64,000 nucleotides of DNA from Bacteroidales bacterium (GTDB taxonomy: Bacteria; Bacteroidota; Bacteroidia; Bacteroidales; P3): NCBI GenBank assembly GCA_900771365.1, contig CAAGNU010000043.1, positions 19,165 to 83,164 on the forward strand, in the 5' to 3' direction. Below, piece after piece: positions 26,933-34,013 of the stretch (position 1 is its first letter; every line of letters starts with the position of its first letter). A program made the position numbers and the translations under genes. Below the pieces are notes generated by a model. It was not told where the DNA came from. It saw only the letters and a list, made by a program, of their open reading frames with translations, and did not search any database.

Positions 26933-26967
26933 GGGTGTCTGATGGCAGAAAAGCGCCCCAGACACCC
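26933..26967 (+). other. Hairpin just upstream of tRNA-Gly
   Basis: GGGTGTCTG (26933-26941) pairs perfectly with CAGACACCC (26959-26967) around a 17-nt loop. No T run follows, so it may be an RNA-processing or stabilising structure at the pnp 3' end rather than a terminator. Confidence 0.55.
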
Positions 26968-26972
26968 CAAAT

Positions 26973-27045
26973 GCGATAGTAGCTCAGTTGGCAGAGCAGC
27001 GGCTTCCCAAGCCGCAGGTCGCGGGTTCGAACCCCGTCTATCGCT
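26973..27045 (+). tRNA. tRNA-Gly (anticodon CCC)
   Basis: A complete cloverleaf: acceptor GCGATAG pairs with CTATCGC, the D arm contains AGCTCAGTTGGCAGAGC, the anticodon stem is GCGGC/GCCGC around loop TTCCCAA (anticodon CCC), and the T arm is GCGGG-TTCGAAC-CCCGT. The CCA end is not encoded. It reads codon GGG. Confidence 0.97.
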
Positions 27046-27052
27046 CAGAAAC

Positions 27053-27085
27053 AAGAAAGAGCCCGTAAGACTCTTTCTTTCTCGT
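27053..27085 (+). terminator. Terminator after tRNA-Gly
   Basis: AAGAAAGAG (27053-27061) pairs with CTCTTTCTT (27071-27079), followed by a T-rich stretch. Confidence 0.7.
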
Positions 27086-27658
27086 TATAACAGTAAGGAT
27101 CAAGATCTGCCATGTGTTCCATCCCCAACATCGTTATCATCGCCAACCATGCAACCTCCGAGTTTCTGTACTTCGGTCTCATCACCTTATCCGTCATGGC
27201 ATATAGCTCAGAAACTGTGAGCACAGTATCCACTACACTTTCTTCACTCTCCCCCATCCCCGAATTTAAAACACATTGCTACATGAAAGTGAATGAAAAA
27301 GGAGAGCAGTAGTAGCATATAGAATGCCAACGTGGCGGATAATCCGTTGCGATAGTTTTCCAGTATGTTAGAATTATATGACTTTATCATATTACAAATA
27401 TTGCAAAAAATGCACAAAATAATAGGAAAAAGATGTTATGTTGGAGATTTTTCGTAAATTTGCAAAGCGGATAATATACTTTATCTCAAAATATGTTATT
27501 ATATTTTTCTAAAAACTAATTAAATAGGATAAGAGGTCATAGGTAAGGAAGGAAACGGGAAAGGTCAAAAAGATATGCATACGAAAGGTTCATATCTGAT
27601 CATTGGCTTTTTTGCAGAGAGCATAGGTGATTGACGAGAAAGTTAAACTTATACTACA
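27086..27658. other. A+T-rich leader region of the accessory island
   Basis: About 570 bp with no credible gene. Base composition shifts to A+T rich from about 27300. A TAAATTTGC -7-type box occurs at 27455-27463, about 195 bp before the methyltransferase start, with only a weak -33 element. No copy of the tRNA 3' end is seen at the far side of the island. Confidence 0.6.
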
Positions 27659-28741
27659 ATGTCTAAGATGAATGGAAAAAGAAGGGGACGGCTGCCACGC
27701 ATAGAAGTTGTTGATTTGTTCTGTGGGATTGGCGGTTTAAGCTATGGTATGAAGTGTCGGGGTTTTCATATCGTGGCGGGGTATGATTTGGATTGGACAT
27801 GTAAATTCGCTTATGAAGCAAATAACGATGCAGATTTTGTATATAAAGATGTTCGTGAGGTGACAGCGAAGGAAATCTTAGATAGATATAGCCATAAATC
27901 CATCAAGGTTTTAGCAGGTTGTGCTCCTTGCCAGCCATTTTCTTCGTATGCATTTAAAAATAAAAAAAAGGATCCAATCAAATATAACCTTCTTTATGAA
28001 TTTGGTAGGCTGGTAAAAGATGTAAAGCCCGACATCGTGACTATGGAAAATGTCCCTGCCATTAGAGCGTTTCGGCTGAAGTCTATATTGGACGATTTTG
28101 TACAGATACTCAATGATGAAGGTTATGTTGTTGATTATCGCATTGTCTATTGTCCGAACTATGGCATACCCCAAACCCGGAAACGTTTGGTATTGCTTGC
28201 GTCCAAATTAGGAAACATCTCACTTTTACCATACACTCATAACAAAGATAATTATGTAACTGTTAGACAGGTTATTGGGGATCTTGATCCATTGAAAGCT
28301 GGCGAAGTCAGCCCAACGGATCCTCTTCATCGATGTGCCGCTTTGGGCGAATTGAATATGAAACGTATGTTAGCCACACCTTATGGAGGCAGTTGGCGTG
28401 ATTGGCCCGAGGAACTACGCCTTGAATGTCATAAGAAAGTGGGAGGGCAAAGTTTCGGCAGCGTATATGGACGTATGAAATGGGAAGAACCAGGTCCTAC
28501 AATGACAACCCAATGCACAGGGATTGGAAACGGACGTTTTGGGCATCCTGACCAAAACCGAGCAATATCAATTAGAGAAGCGGCGTTGCTTCAGACATTC
28601 CCATTGAATTATAAGTTTTTTGAGAACGAGAAAGAAGTATCAATAACTAAAGCATCTAGATATATAGGAAATGCTGTTCCTCCTCGGTTAGGTGAGGTTA
28701 TTGCCGAGAGCATAATACAACACATCAAGACACACAAATAG
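27659..28741 (+). CDS. DNA (cytosine-5-)-methyltransferase
   Basis: A 360-residue C5-cytosine methyltransferase of the Dcm/Dnmt type. Motifs in order: I (VVDLFCGIGGLSYG, SAM binding), IV with catalytic Cys (LAGCAPCQPFSS), VI (DIVTMENVP), VIII (YGIPQTRKRLVLLAS), IX (ISIREAALLQTFP) and X (YIGNAVPP). The target-recognition segment between VIII and IX is about 90 residues, so it probably recognises one specific sequence. It is complete and should be active. It is the first of four same-strand genes with 4-bp or smaller gaps; no ordinary restriction endonuclease follows. Low G+C, unlike the flanking housekeeping genes, supports horizontal origin. Confidence 0.97.
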   Translation: MSKMNGKRRGRLPRIEVVDLFCGIGGLSYGMKCRGFHIVAGYDLDWTCKFAYEANNDADFVYKDVREVTAKEILDRYSHKSIKVLAGCAPCQPFSSYAFKNKKKDPIKYNLLYEFGRLVKDVKPDIVTMENVPAIRAFRLKSILDDFVQILNDEGYVVDYRIVYCPNYGIPQTRKRLVLLASKLGNISLLPYTHNKDNYVTVRQVIGDLDPLKAGEVSPTDPLHRCAALGELNMKRMLATPYGGSWRDWPEELRLECHKKVGGQSFGSVYGRMKWEEPGPTMTTQCTGIGNGRFGHPDQNRAISIREAALLQTFPLNYKFFENEKEVSITKASRYIGNAVPPRLGEVIAESIIQHIKTHK

Positions 28742-28745
28742 CTAC

Positions 28746-30866
28746 ATGGAAGAACAAGGAACATTACGATGGAAATTTGACGTGAGTGCCTTTCGCCTCA
28801 TTGGACGCGACCTTATTACCGATCGCATTACCGCTCTCTTTGAGTTGGTGAAAAACTGTTACGACGCCAACGCTCAGCATGTGACCATTGAGTTCGCAAA
28901 TGTAGGTACGGAAGATTATGAAACCAACGGACAGATAGTCATTTCTGACGATGGATATGGCATGTCGTTCGAAGACATCCGCGACAAATGGATGGTGATA
29001 GGCACGTCAAGCAAACGTTTGCAAAAATATTCTCCAGCACCATATAACAGACGTTGTGTTGGGGAAAAAGGTGTGGGGCGTTTTGCGGTTGATAAACTCG
29101 GTGATCAAGTCAGCATCATGACCAAAAAGGCAGGGACTGACCATTGGGTACGAGTGGACATCAATTGGGGTGACTATTTTTATAGTATGGTGTCTGCAAA
29201 TGCAGAATCTCCAAAGTTTTTCACGGAAATAGATAATCCGTTTCGTATGATACCAACAGATGACACAGATGTGTCGGGGACGAGACTGATTATAAGAAAG
29301 ATACGAGAATGTTGGAAGAAAGGTGACGTTGATCACTTGGCACGAGAAATTTCGCATTTAGTATCTCCATTTGCGAATTTGACTATGCCGTTCAAGGTAA
29401 GAGTAAATGCACCCGAATTTTCAATAGACAAAGATGCCATAAGTACCATTGATGATATGAATATCGCAACATGTTCATTCTCAATTGGATTTGATCATAA
29501 AAGCAATCTTCAAGAAAGTGTGTATTATGATGAGAAGAATGACCGATTTGGTACACGAAAAGTTGCCATGAAGAGATTCGGTGGTGTCAAAATGAAGGTG
29601 TACTTTTTTGATGCTTCTGCACGAAAAAAATATCATACACAATACCCCAATGACCCTATTGCAGGTTTCAAGGTGTATCGAGATGGAGTTATTGCCACCC
29701 CTTTTGCCGAGACGAATGAAGATCCCGACAAGAAGAGAGATGTATTAGGTATTGACAAGCGACTTTGGCGTGATATGTTCAGTAGGGTAAGCACCCGTGA
29801 GTTTATCGGAATTATTGAAATTACAAATGAGGGTAATCCACAAATCATAGATGCTACCAATCGTCAAGATTTTGTGGACAATAATGAGTATAGAGATCTG
29901 AAAGAGTTTATCATTCTTCAACTGGATGCGATTCAGCAGTATAAGGTCGCAGTACGAAATGCTCAACGAACTGCAGCACAACATGGACTCCATGCGGCAT
30001 CGGATGATATCTCAGAATTGATTTCCTCGGTATCAAAACTTGCCGATGATAATCCTCAATTAAAACCGAGTTTGACCCCAGTCATTGACCATGCAAAAAA
30101 ATCAAAGAAGAAAGTTCAGACGGCTATTGCAGAACAAGCAAAAGAGTCCGACGAGTTTGCTAGAAAAGAAAGTATCTTCAATAGCATAATGTCACTCCAA
30201 CAATATGCTATTCACATAACCCATGCCGTACGTACTACATTAAACCAAATTCGTGACGATGTTGAATTTTTCTACGACTACTACCCAGACCCAGAAGAAG
30301 ATGAGTTATTCAAATATTATGCAAAAGAGATGTACGAACGTTTCATAATATTGAATAAGGTAATTGACTACATGCTCAGTTACTCTCAGTCAAACCTTGA
30401 ACTAGAGGATGTTGATCTGAATCAAACATTAGACGAAATTTTAGGTTATTATCGTGATATCTTTTCAAAGAACGATATTGTGCTTGAGACTTCTTTCCCA
30501 GAGCCAATCATCTTGAAAAATTCTCATCGTCAATTTTTTCGAGACATACTACAAAACTTAATTGACAATTCAATTAAAGCAGTCTCCAATTCCGTCAAGA
30601 AAACAATCAGATGTTCTTTTGTGGTTCAAGATAAAGACTTGATATTGCTTGTATCAGATACTGGTTATGGCATACCATACGAAAGAAGGAATCAAGTGTT
30701 TGCACTTTATTATACCACAACAGCTGAGCAAGGAGGGGCTGGTGTTGGCCTTTATATTGCCAAAACTCGCGTTGAATCTCTAAAAGGGACAATTGAGGTT
30801 GTTGATAGTGAGTTCGGAGAAGTCGGAACCACATTTAAGATTGTAATACCTTTTAATAAAAAATAG
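28746..30866 (+). CDS. Double GHKL ATPase: MORC/MutL-like N-terminus and histidine-kinase-like C-terminus
   Basis: A 706-residue protein with two ATP-binding domains of the GHKL fold. The first (about 15-190) has the N box ELVKNCYDAN (33-42), G1 DDGYGM (68-73), G2 GEKGVGRFA (106-114) and SGTRLII (177-183). An S5-like region follows, including GFKVYRDGVIATPF (307-320). A coiled segment (about 385-480) leads to an H-box-like helix THAVRTTLNQI with His493, and then a kinase-type ATPase: NLIDNSIKA (604-612), SDTGYGIP (637-644), FALYYTT and GGAGVGLYIAK (663-673). The first half resembles prokaryotic MORC-like ATPases reported in restriction-modification contexts. The second suggests phosphotransfer to the receiver-like protein encoded 3 bp downstream. 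It starts 5 bp after the methyltransferase stop. Confidence 0.9.
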   Translation: MEEQGTLRWKFDVSAFRLIGRDLITDRITALFELVKNCYDANAQHVTIEFANVGTEDYETNGQIVISDDGYGMSFEDIRDKWMVIGTSSKRLQKYSPAPYNRRCVGEKGVGRFAVDKLGDQVSIMTKKAGTDHWVRVDINWGDYFYSMVSANAESPKFFTEIDNPFRMIPTDDTDVSGTRLIIRKIRECWKKGDVDHLAREISHLVSPFANLTMPFKVRVNAPEFSIDKDAISTIDDMNIATCSFSIGFDHKSNLQESVYYDEKNDRFGTRKVAMKRFGGVKMKVYFFDASARKKYHTQYPNDPIAGFKVYRDGVIATPFAETNEDPDKKRDVLGIDKRLWRDMFSRVSTREFIGIIEITNEGNPQIIDATNRQDFVDNNEYRDLKEFIILQLDAIQQYKVAVRNAQRTAAQHGLHAASDDISELISSVSKLADDNPQLKPSLTPVIDHAKKSKKKVQTAIAEQAKESDEFARKESIFNSIMSLQQYAIHITHAVRTTLNQIRDDVEFFYDYYPDPEEDELFKYYAKEMYERFIILNKVIDYMLSYSQSNLELEDVDLNQTLDEILGYYRDIFSKNDIVLETSFPEPIILKNSHRQFFRDILQNLIDNSIKAVSNSVKKTIRCSFVVQDKDLILLVSDTGYGIPYERRNQVFALYYTTTAEQGGAGVGLYIAKTRVESLKGTIEVVDSEFGEVGTTFKIVIPFNKK

Positions 30867-30868
30867 AT

Positions 30869-31483
30869 ATGGATTTCAAAATTGTTTTCATTGATGATAA
30901 CTTGACAGAGAAGTCTTCTTTCGTACAGACGATTCGCAAACATTACCCTCAAGCCGACTACAACCATGTTTTTGAAGATCCTAATGAGGGGTTACAATAT
31001 GTTTTGGACAATCTAAATTCTAGGTTGTTGGTATTTATTGATTGGAACTTTAGTGCTTTCAAACAACAAGGGATTGATGTACTCAAATCCATTCGAGAGA
31101 AGACATCACTGCTATACATTGTAATGATGTCCGCCAATCAGCTAGGGGCGAACTCGTACTTCCCACCAGAAGCGCTCATCTATATGATGAATGATGAGCA
31201 TTTCTATTATCTGGATCGAAGTAACAAAAAATCCGAAGATGTTTTCAACCTAATAGATACCATCCAAAAGCATTGGAAAGTGGACTTTGATTGCATTTTA
31301 GAACAATGGTTAGTTCGGCACAATGACAAGGCAAAAGAATCTATAATGGTACGTGGCAATAGGAATATAACTTGGTCTGATATGCTGAGTGAACTGAGGA
31401 ACCAAACAGATGTAGGCAAAGATTTTGAAAGAATGATGAATCAATACTATTTGCGAGTATTTAAAGATAAGAGCGAGATATGA
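30869..31483 (+). CDS. Response-regulator receiver-like protein
   Basis: A 204-residue protein. The first 125 residues have a CheY-like layout: acidic pair in IVFIDDN (D9, D10), a candidate phospho-acceptor D58 in LVFIDWN, and the switch Ser88 in IVMMSAN. The conserved Lys expected after strand 5 is not evident (YYLDRSNKK is near), so it is partly degenerate. The C-terminal 80 residues are helical and basic or acidic mixed, with no recognisable DNA-binding domain, so output is probably by protein contact. It is tightly placed between the double GHKL ATPase (2-bp gap) and the caspase-like gene (4-bp overlap). A relay from ATPase/kinase to protease is the natural reading, but it is inferred. 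Confidence 0.75.
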   Translation: MDFKIVFIDDNLTEKSSFVQTIRKHYPQADYNHVFEDPNEGLQYVLDNLNSRLLVFIDWNFSAFKQQGIDVLKSIREKTSLLYIVMMSANQLGANSYFPPEALIYMMNDEHFYYLDRSNKKSEDVFNLIDTIQKHWKVDFDCILEQWLVRHNDKAKESIMVRGNRNITWSDMLSELRNQTDVGKDFERMMNQYYLRVFKDKSEI

Positions 31484-32073
31484 GTACAATTCTTATTTCA
31501 TATAACAATAATCAGAATGATCCAGCCCATGATTTTTTTGAGTTTTGCATAGATCAAGTCAAAGACTCTTGCGACGTCATGCAGATTGGCTATCAGATTT
31601 CAGACTTAACAACAATTGAGATATCAAGAAAAATACTCAACTCAGTTGCTTGTGTGATTGCTTCCCATGGGGATAAAAAAAGTATTGCAAATGAACGAAA
31701 CGAAGATGTAATTTCTGATAGGACTTTCAATCATTGTTTTTCAGGCAAACTTTTGTATGCTATCGTATGTTCTTGCGGACAAGAATTGAAGCCATTACTT
31801 GAACGAGAAGGATTGTGTTCGTTTTGGGGATATAATGACGAGCTGGTTTTTAAAAGTGGATATAGGCATTTTGCAGATGCAGTAACAAGCGGTATAATAA
31901 GTCTGATACAAGGTGATACAATCGGTACCGCAAGATTAAAAATGTGTGATACATACGAAAGGTTAATTGATGAACTTGACTTGATTGATCCAACTGTAGC
32001 TGCCATGTTAAATGACGACTTTGAGCGCTTGGTAATATCTGGAGATGATAATCTTACACTAGCAGGATTGTGA
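31480..32073 (+). CDS. Small caspase-like (clan CD) cysteine protease, candidate effector
   Basis: A 197-residue protein that I read as a minimal caspase-fold protease. The catalytic pair is probably H63 in CVIASHGDK, at the end of a hydrophobic strand, and C99 in LLYAIVCSCGQEL. The following GLCSFWGYNDELVF resembles the conserved strand after the Cys in CHAT and caspase-like proteins. C97 is an alternative nucleophile. There is no signal peptide and no repeat or sensor domain attached, so activation would need a partner, plausibly the receiver-like protein whose gene it overlaps by 4 bp. Overall similarity is motif-level; a non-catalytic relative is possible. Confidence 0.65.
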   Translation: MSTILISYNNNQNDPAHDFFEFCIDQVKDSCDVMQIGYQISDLTTIEISRKILNSVACVIASHGDKKSIANERNEDVISDRTFNHCFSGKLLYAIVCSCGQELKPLLEREGLCSFWGYNDELVFKSGYRHFADAVTSGIISLIQGDTIGTARLKMCDTYERLIDELDLIDPTVAAMLNDDFERLVISGDDNLTLAGL

Positions 32074-32212
32074 CAAGGTGATGAATTACACAGTTGGCAT
32101 TTGAATGTCGGCTTAAGATTTATAGTTGCAATAACTATCTTGTCAGGTTGTGCCCCCAAATCGGCATTTTTTATGGTATTTGGCACATGATTCTCAGTGG
32201 CCATTGCATTTA

Positions 32213-32395
32213 TTACTTGAACTTAAGCTTGTGGATGGTATGACCGTTTATGCGGAGTTCTTCGCTCTTGCCATAGCATACGATGAGATAGAGGCTCTCG
32301 CACTGGGTGTTTCTTGCCCCTTTGATGAGTCCGTCAGTGTTTCGTGGATGGGTTCTCAAAGTTGTATGCCACTTGAATGAGTTGCTTTTGCGGAT
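32213..32395 (-). pseudogene. Remnant of a protein-coding gene (3' end only)
   Basis: The minus-strand frame ending at TAA (32213-32215) reads ...NSFKWHTTLRTHPRNTDG and ends SEELRINGHTIHKLKFK. The codons are G+C rich at third positions like the chromosome, not like the island, and the peptide looks natural, but there is no ATG in frame; only a TTG at 32357-32359. A TATCTTTAC promoter-like box on the minus strand (32396-32404) lies just upstream. It is probably the tail of a truncated gene beside the island's right edge. The family is not recognised. Confidence 0.4.
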
Positions 32396-32456
32396 GTAAA
32401 GATATGAAAAAAATCCATAAACTGCATAAAATGGAAATTTTTTGCAGGAAGGAATG

Positions 32457-32487
32457 AAAAAGGACGCTGTTGATGGCGTCCTTTTTT
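32457..32487 (-). terminator. Bidirectional intrinsic terminator
   Basis: AAAAAGGACGC (32457-32467) pairs with GCGTCCTTTTT (32476-32486) around an 8-nt loop. T runs exist on both strands; on the minus strand it ends the uvrA2 operon 48 bp after the last stop. Confidence 0.88.
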
Positions 32488-32534
32488 ATGGATGGCGTTG
32501 TATGTTTTGGGGGAGGTGTTGGCGGCAGTAGGGG

Positions 32535-34010
32535 CTATAGGTCGCGGCGTAGGCATCGGGCGAGGAAGTGGATGTTTTCCTGTACTTGCTGGCGGCCGTA
32601 TTCTTCGCCTTGGAGCGATGTTATGGCGGCATCAGGGAGCATGTTGTGGTCAAGGAGGTATTGTAGCATCTCGGGCGAGCACTGGTCTGGGTCGGCCAAC
32701 AGCCATAGCGAATCTTCTTTGGCACACTCTTTGTCGTAATAAGGGTTGTCGGGAGCGCAAATTGCCATGGCGATGTTGTAGATGGACATGCCGCCGTATT
32801 GGGGAACGAATATTACCAGCGGGGTGTCGTCAAAATGTTCAGCGAAATCGGAGTGGTTGAGATTTTTAATTCCAAGATGCTGCTGATGCCATTGTATTAA
32901 CTCATTGACATCTTTGACGAAGTGCAGCTGTTTCCCGCCTAAGCGTTCGAGGATGATTTCGTTGGATTCTTTGTCTTCGCTGAAGATTTGCTCTTGGCAG
33001 CAGTCTTCCCATTTTTTGGGGGAGATGTCCTCGAGCCACGAACCTAACCCGTTGGCATTCCATTGATTATTGAACTTGGCAAAGCCCCCCAACATATATC
33101 GGCAGCTGTTGATATTATTGGTGTTGGAGAAGGAATCACGCATGACTTTGAAGGTTTCTCCGGTGTAGTCTTCCAGAATGATTTCGTCTTTGTTGCTGCT
33201 CAGTTGGCGGTTGAGGCTGTATTGCTTGGATTGAATGTCGGCGATGGCTTGTGCGTAGGAGTCATTGTCATCGTCCATCTCAATGCGGATCATCTCGGCA
33301 TAAATGTCCTTTGCATAGAGGGAGAGCGGCCAGCAGCGCCGAGTGATGCAATATTCAGAGCGGAGGCCGTAGAGTGCGGGGTGGGGTTGGAGACCTTCAT
33401 GAAAAGAACAGTATTCATGTACTTGGAGCGAATTGATGTCGAGGTAGGTGGCGTCCCAGCGACCGAAATAGCTATCGAAAGTCAACCAGATGAGAACCTT
33501 TTTCACTTCAAAGAAATCGGTCTGGGTCTCTTCGCAAAATAGGAAGTCGGCAAGTTCTTGGTTGGCGGGTAAAACACCATCGTCATAGTAGCCTTGCTGC
33601 ATGAAGTAGTGGAAGAGGTCTTGCGCGATTTGGTGGATGACAGGGTTCTCTGGGTTGAAGACACGTTCGTCTGTAGTGGATTGCACGGAGTGCCATACGA
33701 TGAACTGCAGTTGGAGGATTGGCCAGCTGTCGCTGTCGGCATGGTCGAAGAATGGCAGTTCGCGATGGTATTGTTGCTTGTAAAGTTTCTCGAATACTTC
33801 CCACTGATGGGTGCCGGAAGCCATGTCCTCAAGCCATAAGGCGATAGCAGTGCCTATTTGCTTGATTTCATCACGATAGAATCCGAGGTGGGCATCCTCG
33901 AAAAATGAGCAGATGGTGTTGGCTAACTGAGTGTAGAATTTGTCGGTGGCACATTGTATCTGAGCTGGGTGGAGTTGCTGAAACTCTTTGACGGAAATAT
34001 ATCTTCGCAT
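32535..34010 (-). CDS. Conserved hypothetical protein downstream of uvrA2
   Basis: A 491-residue soluble-looking protein that I do not recognise with confidence; Bacteroidota-restricted uncharacterised families of this size exist. It begins MRRYISVKEFQQLHPAQIQ, has no signal peptide or membrane segment and is rich in Gln, Asp, Trp and Tyr. Segments such as VLIWLTFDSYFGRWDATYLDI and DDTPLVIFVPQYGGMSIYNIAMAI hint at mixed alpha/beta folding. It starts 3 bp after the uvrA2 stop on the same strand, so the two are very probably translated from one message. It may assist the UvrA2 protein or simply share its promoter. Confidence 0.8.
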   Translation of the reverse strand: MRRYISVKEFQQLHPAQIQCATDKFYTQLANTICSFFEDAHLGFYRDEIKQIGTAIALWLEDMASGTHQWEVFEKLYKQQYHRELPFFDHADSDSWPILQLQFIVWHSVQSTTDERVFNPENPVIHQIAQDLFHYFMQQGYYDDGVLPANQELADFLFCEETQTDFFEVKKVLIWLTFDSYFGRWDATYLDINSLQVHEYCSFHEGLQPHPALYGLRSEYCITRRCWPLSLYAKDIYAEMIRIEMDDDNDSYAQAIADIQSKQYSLNRQLSSNKDEIILEDYTGETFKVMRDSFSNTNNINSCRYMLGGFAKFNNQWNANGLGSWLEDISPKKWEDCCQEQIFSEDKESNEIILERLGGKQLHFVKDVNELIQWHQQHLGIKNLNHSDFAEHFDDTPLVIFVPQYGGMSIYNIAMAICAPDNPYYDKECAKEDSLWLLADPDQCSPEMLQYLLDHNMLPDAAITSLQGEEYGRQQVQENIHFLARCLRRDL

Positions 34011-34013
34011 AAT

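Noticed and set aside
26942..27220. Open frame across tRNA-Gly
   Set aside because: It is a chance translation of the tRNA gene and its terminator.
27659..28741. Solitary type II restriction-modification methyltransferase
   Set aside because: Three co-directional genes follow with almost no gaps, and none resembles a type II endonuclease; the gene is better treated as part of the cassette.
32150..32380. Plus-strand 76-codon open frame after the protease gene
   Set aside because: It is antisense to the more protein-like minus-strand remnant and has no recognisable sequence.
26973..32500. Island integrated at the tRNA-Gly 3' end with a duplicated attachment site
   Set aside because: No repeat of the tRNA 3' end is seen at the right side, and no integrase gene is present.
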